From a bacterium HR27 (GTDB lineage Bacteria > Chloroflexota > Chloroflexia > Thermomicrobiales > Thermomicrobiaceae), in NCBI GenBank assembly GCA_002898975.1, contig BEID01000001.1, forward strand, positions 1-18,001: a stretch of DNA of 18,001 nt, read 5' to 3'. Positions within the stretch are counted from its first letter, which is position 1; each line of letters begins with the position of its first letter. A program made the position numbers and the translations under genes. The notes below the pieces were generated by a model. The model saw only the letters and a list, made by a program, of their open reading frames with translations. It was not told the DNA's origin and searched no databases. Positions 14,830-18,001 of this stretch are shown piece after piece.

Positions 14830-15987
14830 GTGCGTGTCGGGCTCTTGGCATCGCTCTTGAGCCATCGACCCGGTTACCGGCGGGCAGGGGTCAGCCGCTA
14901 CATCGAGGCGCTCCTGACCTACGTCCCGTGTGCGGCTCCCGACGTGCAGCTGCGCGCGTACGTGCCGCGCTCGGTCGGCCAGATGGTTTCCAGGACGCTC
15001 CCCGGTATAGACTGGCGTGAGACGCGCTGGCCCACGGAACGGCCAGTCGTCCGCATCGCCTGGGAACAGACCGTCGCGCCGTGGGCGACATTGGACTGCG
15101 ACATCGTGCATGGCCCGGTGAACGTGCTCCCGCTGGCGCTCGCTCGGCCGGGCGTCGTCACGATCCATGATCTCGCCTTTCTCCATTTTCCCGAGCACTA
15201 TCCGGCTGCGAAGCGGTGGTATTTGCGCCTGCTGACGGGGCTGAGCGTCCGGCGTGCTCGGCGCGTGATTACCGTTTCGGAGCATACGCGGCGCGATGTG
15301 GTCCTCACCTATGGCATCGCACCCGATAAGGTGATCGCCATCGCGAACGGGATCGACCCCGACTGGACACGGGTTCCGGATGCTGCACTCTTCCGCTGGC
15401 GGGCCGAGCGTGGTCTACCCGAGCGGTTCCTGTTGTTCGTCGGGACGATCCAGCCGCGCAAGAACCTGCTGACCTTGCTCCGGGCAATCCGCCAGTTGCC
15501 GGACAGTGTGGACTGGCCACTGTACGTCGTCGGTGCGCGTGGCTGGAAGGAGAGTCCGGTCTTCCAGGCGGTGCAGGAGCTCGGTATCGGGCAGCGCGTG
15601 GTGTTCGTCGGATACGTGCCGCTGGAGGAACTCCGTTACTGGTACAGTGCTGCCACGCTCTTCGTCTACCCCTCGCTCTACGAGGGCTTCGGGCTACCGG
15701 TTCTGGAGGCGATGGCCTGCGGCACACCGGTCGTGACGTCCGACCGGTCGTCCTTGCCGGAAGTGGCCGGCGATGCTGCGGTGCTGGTCGATCCGACCGA
15801 TGCGGGAGCGCTCGCGGCGGCGATCGCTGAGCTGGCGGCCGACGAGCACCGGCGAGCGATACTGGCACAGGCTGGCCAGGTCCGAGCACGAACGTTCACG
15901 TGGGAGCGAACAGCACGAGACACCGTGGAGGTCTATCGGACGGTTGCGCGTCGAGCGGTGCACCAGCGAGGAGGAAGAGATCGATGA
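14830..15987 (+). CDS. Glycosyltransferase, GT-B fold, family 4 type (group 1)
   Basis: This 385-residue enzyme transfers a sugar from a nucleotide-sugar donor. The N-terminal half is a Rossmann-like acceptor domain (RVGLLAS, GVSRYIEAL, VVTIHDLAFLHFPEHY at 109-124). The C-terminal half binds the donor: FVGTIQPRKNLL (203-214), then the EX7E motif in YEGFGLPVLEAMACGTPVV with E285 and E293. This is the retaining GT4 pattern, often mannosyl- or rhamnosyltransferases of glycolipid or exopolysaccharide synthesis. The acceptor cannot be told. No transmembrane segment is seen, so it is cytoplasmic or peripheral. The start is a GTG with GGGAGG 6 bases upstream. Its TGA overlaps the thiL ATG, an odd pairing with no evident pathway link. 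Confidence 0.92.
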   Translation: MRVGLLASLLSHRPGYRRAGVSRYIEALLTYVPCAAPDVQLRAYVPRSVGQMVSRTLPGIDWRETRWPTERPVVRIAWEQTVAPWATLDCDIVHGPVNVLPLALARPGVVTIHDLAFLHFPEHYPAAKRWYLRLLTGLSVRRARRVITVSEHTRRDVVLTYGIAPDKVIAIANGIDPDWTRVPDAALFRWRAERGLPERFLLFVGTIQPRKNLLTLLRAIRQLPDSVDWPLYVVGARGWKESPVFQAVQELGIGQRVVFVGYVPLEELRYWYSAATLFVYPSLYEGFGLPVLEAMACGTPVVTSDRSSLPEVAGDAAVLVDPTDAGALAAAIAELAADEHRRAILAQAGQVRARTFTWERTARDTVEVYRTVARRAVHQRGGRDR

Positions 15988-17009
15988 CGAGCGGTGGTCG
16001 CCCGCTGCGTGAGGTCGGTGAAGAAGCGCTGATCGAGCAGATTGCCCGCCTGGTCGGTGATCGGCACCCGCGTGTCTGCCTTGGGATCGGGGACGACGCA
16101 GCGGTCTGGCGACCGCGGTCCGGACACGAGCTCGTCGTCACGACCGATACGCTGATCGAGCGGGTGCATTTCCGTCTCGAGTGGACGGACTGGGCGACGC
16201 TCGGGCACAAGGCTCTCGCTGTCAACTTGAGCGACATCGCTGCGATGGGCGCGCTGCCTCGCCTCGCGCTCGTCGACCTCGCGGTCCGCGGTACGGAACG
16301 CGATCGCGACATCGCTGAGTTCTATCGCGGCGCACGGATGCTGGCACAGCGCTTCGGTGTCGCGATCGTCGGGGGCGATACCACGCGCTCGCCGCTGGGT
16401 GTCGCGATCTCGGTCACGGTGATCGGCGAGAGTCCTCGTGATGGCCGGCCCCTGCTGCGGCGCGATGCCGCGCGACCGGGCGAGCTGATCGCTGTCACCG
16501 GGCCGCTCGGGCTGGCGGCGGCTGGCCTCCGTGTTTTGGAACGGGGACTGAAGACCCTGGATGGGAATCCGATCATGCAGGAGCGGTACCATCGCCCACA
16601 ACCGCGTGTGCGCGAAGCCTTGCTGCTCCGCCGGTGTGGCGTTCGCGCGGCGATGGACATCAGCGATGGACTACTGGGCGATCTCCACAAGTTGTGCCAG
16701 GCGAGCGGAGTCTCGGCGGTCGTCGATCTTCTGCGTGTGCCGGTGCCCAACGCGGTGAAGTGGGCTTTCCCGGACTGGGAGGAGATCGCGCTGCGTGGTG
16801 GCGACGATTACGAGTTGCTCTTCACCGCTCCACCCAGCGTTTTCACGCGGGTGGTGCGCGCGTTCGAACGCGCGGGATTGCTGCCACCGCGTGCGATCGG
16901 TGAAGTCGTCGAAGCCGGATCAGGTGGCCCGACCGTCCTGCTCCGCGACGTGGCCGGGCGCTGTCGACCGGCCGAGGCCCGCGGATACGACCACTTCCGT
17001 AGCAGCTGA
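15984..17009 (+). CDS. thiL: Thiamine-monophosphate kinase
   Basis: ThiL phosphorylates thiamine monophosphate with ATP to give thiamine diphosphate, the active cofactor. The 341-residue product has the AIRS/ThiL signatures: EEALIEQIARL (13-23), GIGDDAAVW (34-42), TTDTLIERVHF (53-63), IVGGDTTRSPLG (128-139), MDISDGLLGDL (224-234) and RGGDDYELLF (271-280). The Asp-rich loops bind Mg2+-ATP. Family proteins usually have EGVHF where this has ERVHF, a minor variation. I chose the ATG at 15984, inside the stop of the glycosyltransferase gene (ATGA), with AGGAGG upstream; the open frame to 15900 only runs antisense-like sequence. No other thiamine gene is nearby. Confidence 0.96.
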   Translation: MTSGGRPLREVGEEALIEQIARLVGDRHPRVCLGIGDDAAVWRPRSGHELVVTTDTLIERVHFRLEWTDWATLGHKALAVNLSDIAAMGALPRLALVDLAVRGTERDRDIAEFYRGARMLAQRFGVAIVGGDTTRSPLGVAISVTVIGESPRDGRPLLRRDAARPGELIAVTGPLGLAAAGLRVLERGLKTLDGNPIMQERYHRPQPRVREALLLRRCGVRAAMDISDGLLGDLHKLCQASGVSAVVDLLRVPVPNAVKWAFPDWEEIALRGGDDYELLFTAPPSVFTRVVRAFERAGLLPPRAIGEVVEAGSGGPTVLLRDVAGRCRPAEARGYDHFRSS

Positions 17010-17010
17010 T

Positions 17011-17038
17011 CTGCTGGGATGCCGCGGCGTGGTAGCAT
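17011..17038 (+). promoter_or_regulatory. Weak candidate promoter of the amidase gene
   Basis: CTGCTG (17011-17016), a 16-base gap and TAGCAT (17033-17038) lie between thiL and the amidase start, ~31 bases before the ATG. The -35 resembles the TTGCTG before gcvPB. The match is poor, and read-through from thiL across the 60-base gap is equally likely. Confidence 0.25.
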
Positions 17039-17069
17039 GCCATCGAATGACGACACGCGGAGCGGAGCG

Positions 17070-18001
17070 ATGGACGCGGCACGACTCGAATTGTGTTTTC
17101 TCCCGGCGACCGAACTCCTCGCCGAGTACCGTCGTCGCGCCCTTTCGCCGGTCGAGGTCGTCGATGCCGTACTCGAGCAGATCGACCGGCTCGACCCGAG
17201 GCTCCATGCCTTCATCACGGTGACGGCTGAGGAGGCGCGGCAGCAGGCGCTCGAAGCCGAATACGCCTACGCGCACGGTGATCGGCGTCCGCTGCTCGGC
17301 GTGCCGGTGTTGATCAAGGACGTGACACCGGTCGCCGGTGTGCGCTGGACGCGCGGCTCGCTGCTCTGGATGGAACGCATCGCTACGGCGGATGCGCCGA
17401 TCGTCGAGCGGCTGCGGGCTGCTGGCGCGGTCATCATCGGCAAGACGAATACCCCTGAACTCGGCTGGAAGGGCGATTCCGGCAATCGTCTCATCGGGCC
17501 GACCCGGAATCCATGGCATCTCGAGCGGACCGCTGGCGGTTCGAGCGGGGGTGCGGCGGCAGCAGTGGCAGCTGGGATGGGACCGCTGGCCCAGGGGACG
17601 GATGGAGCCGGGTCGGTGCGGATTCCAGCGTCGTTCTGTGGGATTGTCGGATTCAAGCCCTCGTTCGGGCTGGTGCCCTATTACCCGCCGAGCGCGGTCG
17701 AACTCCTGGCGCATGTCGGTCCGATGGCGCGCACCGTCACCGATGCCGCGCTCATGCTGGCAGTGATGGCCGGGCCGGACCCGCGCGATCGGAACTCCCT
17801 GCCGGATACTGGAGTGGACTTCACCAGGTTGGAGGATGGCGTCCGGGGCAAGCGCCTGCTCTGGCTGGCGCGCGTCGGAGAGGTTCCGGTCGACCAGGAA
17901 GTCGCCGAGATCGCGCGCCAGGCGGCGCGCGCCTTCGAGGAGCTGGGCTGCAGCATCGACGAGCGCACCGAGCCGTTGGAAGATCCGTACCCCGGTCTCG
18001 A
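17070..18001 (+). CDS. Amidase signature family hydrolase; 3' end outside window
   Basis: The frame is open from the ATG at 17070 to the right edge (310 codons, no stop). Family members are usually ~450-500 residues, so roughly two thirds is present. The Ser-cisSer-Lys triad is intact: Lys83 in GVPVLIKDV, cis-Ser158 in TAGGSSGGAAAAV, and nucleophile Ser182 in GTDGAGSVRIPAS. The family hydrolyses carboxamides and includes GatA (the Glu-tRNA amidotransferase subunit), arylamidases and others. The substrate cannot be assigned here. GatA is less likely because no gatC or gatB is adjacent and the loop reads DGAGS rather than the common DTGGS. A GGAG 7 bases upstream supports the start. It follows thiL by 60 bases on the same strand. 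Confidence 0.92.
   Translation, partial: MDAARLELCFLPATELLAEYRRRALSPVEVVDAVLEQIDRLDPRLHAFITVTAEEARQQALEAEYAYAHGDRRPLLGVPVLIKDVTPVAGVRWTRGSLLWMERIATADAPIVERLRAAGAVIIGKTNTPELGWKGDSGNRLIGPTRNPWHLERTAGGSSGGAAAAVAAGMGPLAQGTDGAGSVRIPASFCGIVGFKPSFGLVPYYPPSAVELLAHVGPMARTVTDAALMLAVMAGPDPRDRNSLPDTGVDFTRLEDGVRGKRLLWLARVGEVPVDQEVAEIARQAARAFEELGCSIDERTEPLEDPYPGL

Noticed and set aside
17047..17069. Alternative ATG at 17047 for the amidase
   Set aside because: It is out of frame with the amidase reading frame; the ATG at 17070 is in frame and has a ribosome site.

Overview
The window is GC-rich and gene-dense, with short gaps, frequent ATGA start/stop overlaps and several GTG starts. Gene content (a lone GcvPB, an archaeal-like translin, a Ski2-like helicase and long secreted Ig/FN3 proteins) suggests a thermophilic member of Chloroflexota, most like the Thermomicrobia (Thermomicrobium/Sphaerobacter type). 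That placement is inference from recalled family content, not from a search. Most of the window is core metabolism. I see no CRISPR array, transposase, prophage gene, rRNA or tRNA.

Layout. (1) 1-4160, minus strand: the first ~1386 codons of a very large exported protein. It has a signal peptide, an Ig-like domain, a purple-acid-phosphatase-like metallophosphoesterase domain, and then a tail built from a duplicated ~450-residue module (lectin/LamG-like domain, two Cys-paired Ig-like repeats, one FN3). The frame runs off the left edge. (2) 4161-4510: a ~350-base divergent intergenic region with a perfect 10-bp inverted repeat. (3) 4511-5170, plus: a translin-family protein. It converges on (4) 5183-5605, minus: a small non-heme ferritin-like protein, downstream of (5) gcvPB (5657-7123, minus), subunit 2 of glycine decarboxylase. 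(6) 7321-11916, plus: a tight probable operon of a DUF1385/YqhQ-type membrane protein, argH, a GNAT acetyltransferase, lipA and lipB. (7) 11882-14710, minus: a Ski2/Mtr4-like DExH RNA helicase whose 3' end overlaps the end of lipB by 35 bases. (8) 14830-17009, plus: a GT4-type glycosyltransferase overlapping thiL. (9) 17070-18001, plus: an amidase-signature hydrolase cut by the right edge.

How genes may work together. LipA and LipB make the lipoyl cofactor, and the glycine cleavage system that includes GcvPB depends on a lipoylated H protein, so the divergent gcvPB / lipA-lipB arrangement makes metabolic sense. The GNAT gene is translationally coupled on both sides (argH and lipA), which raises a possible but unproven arginine-pathway role. 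Three intergenic promoter candidates share the same extended -10 form, TGC followed by TAnnnT, and this also helps fix the start codons of gcvPB, the DUF1385 gene and the helicase.

The least ordinary items are the multimodular secreted phosphatase with its internal duplication, the bacterial translin with its acidic positions retained, and the argH-coupled acetyltransferase. I did not find a clearly new multi-gene system.
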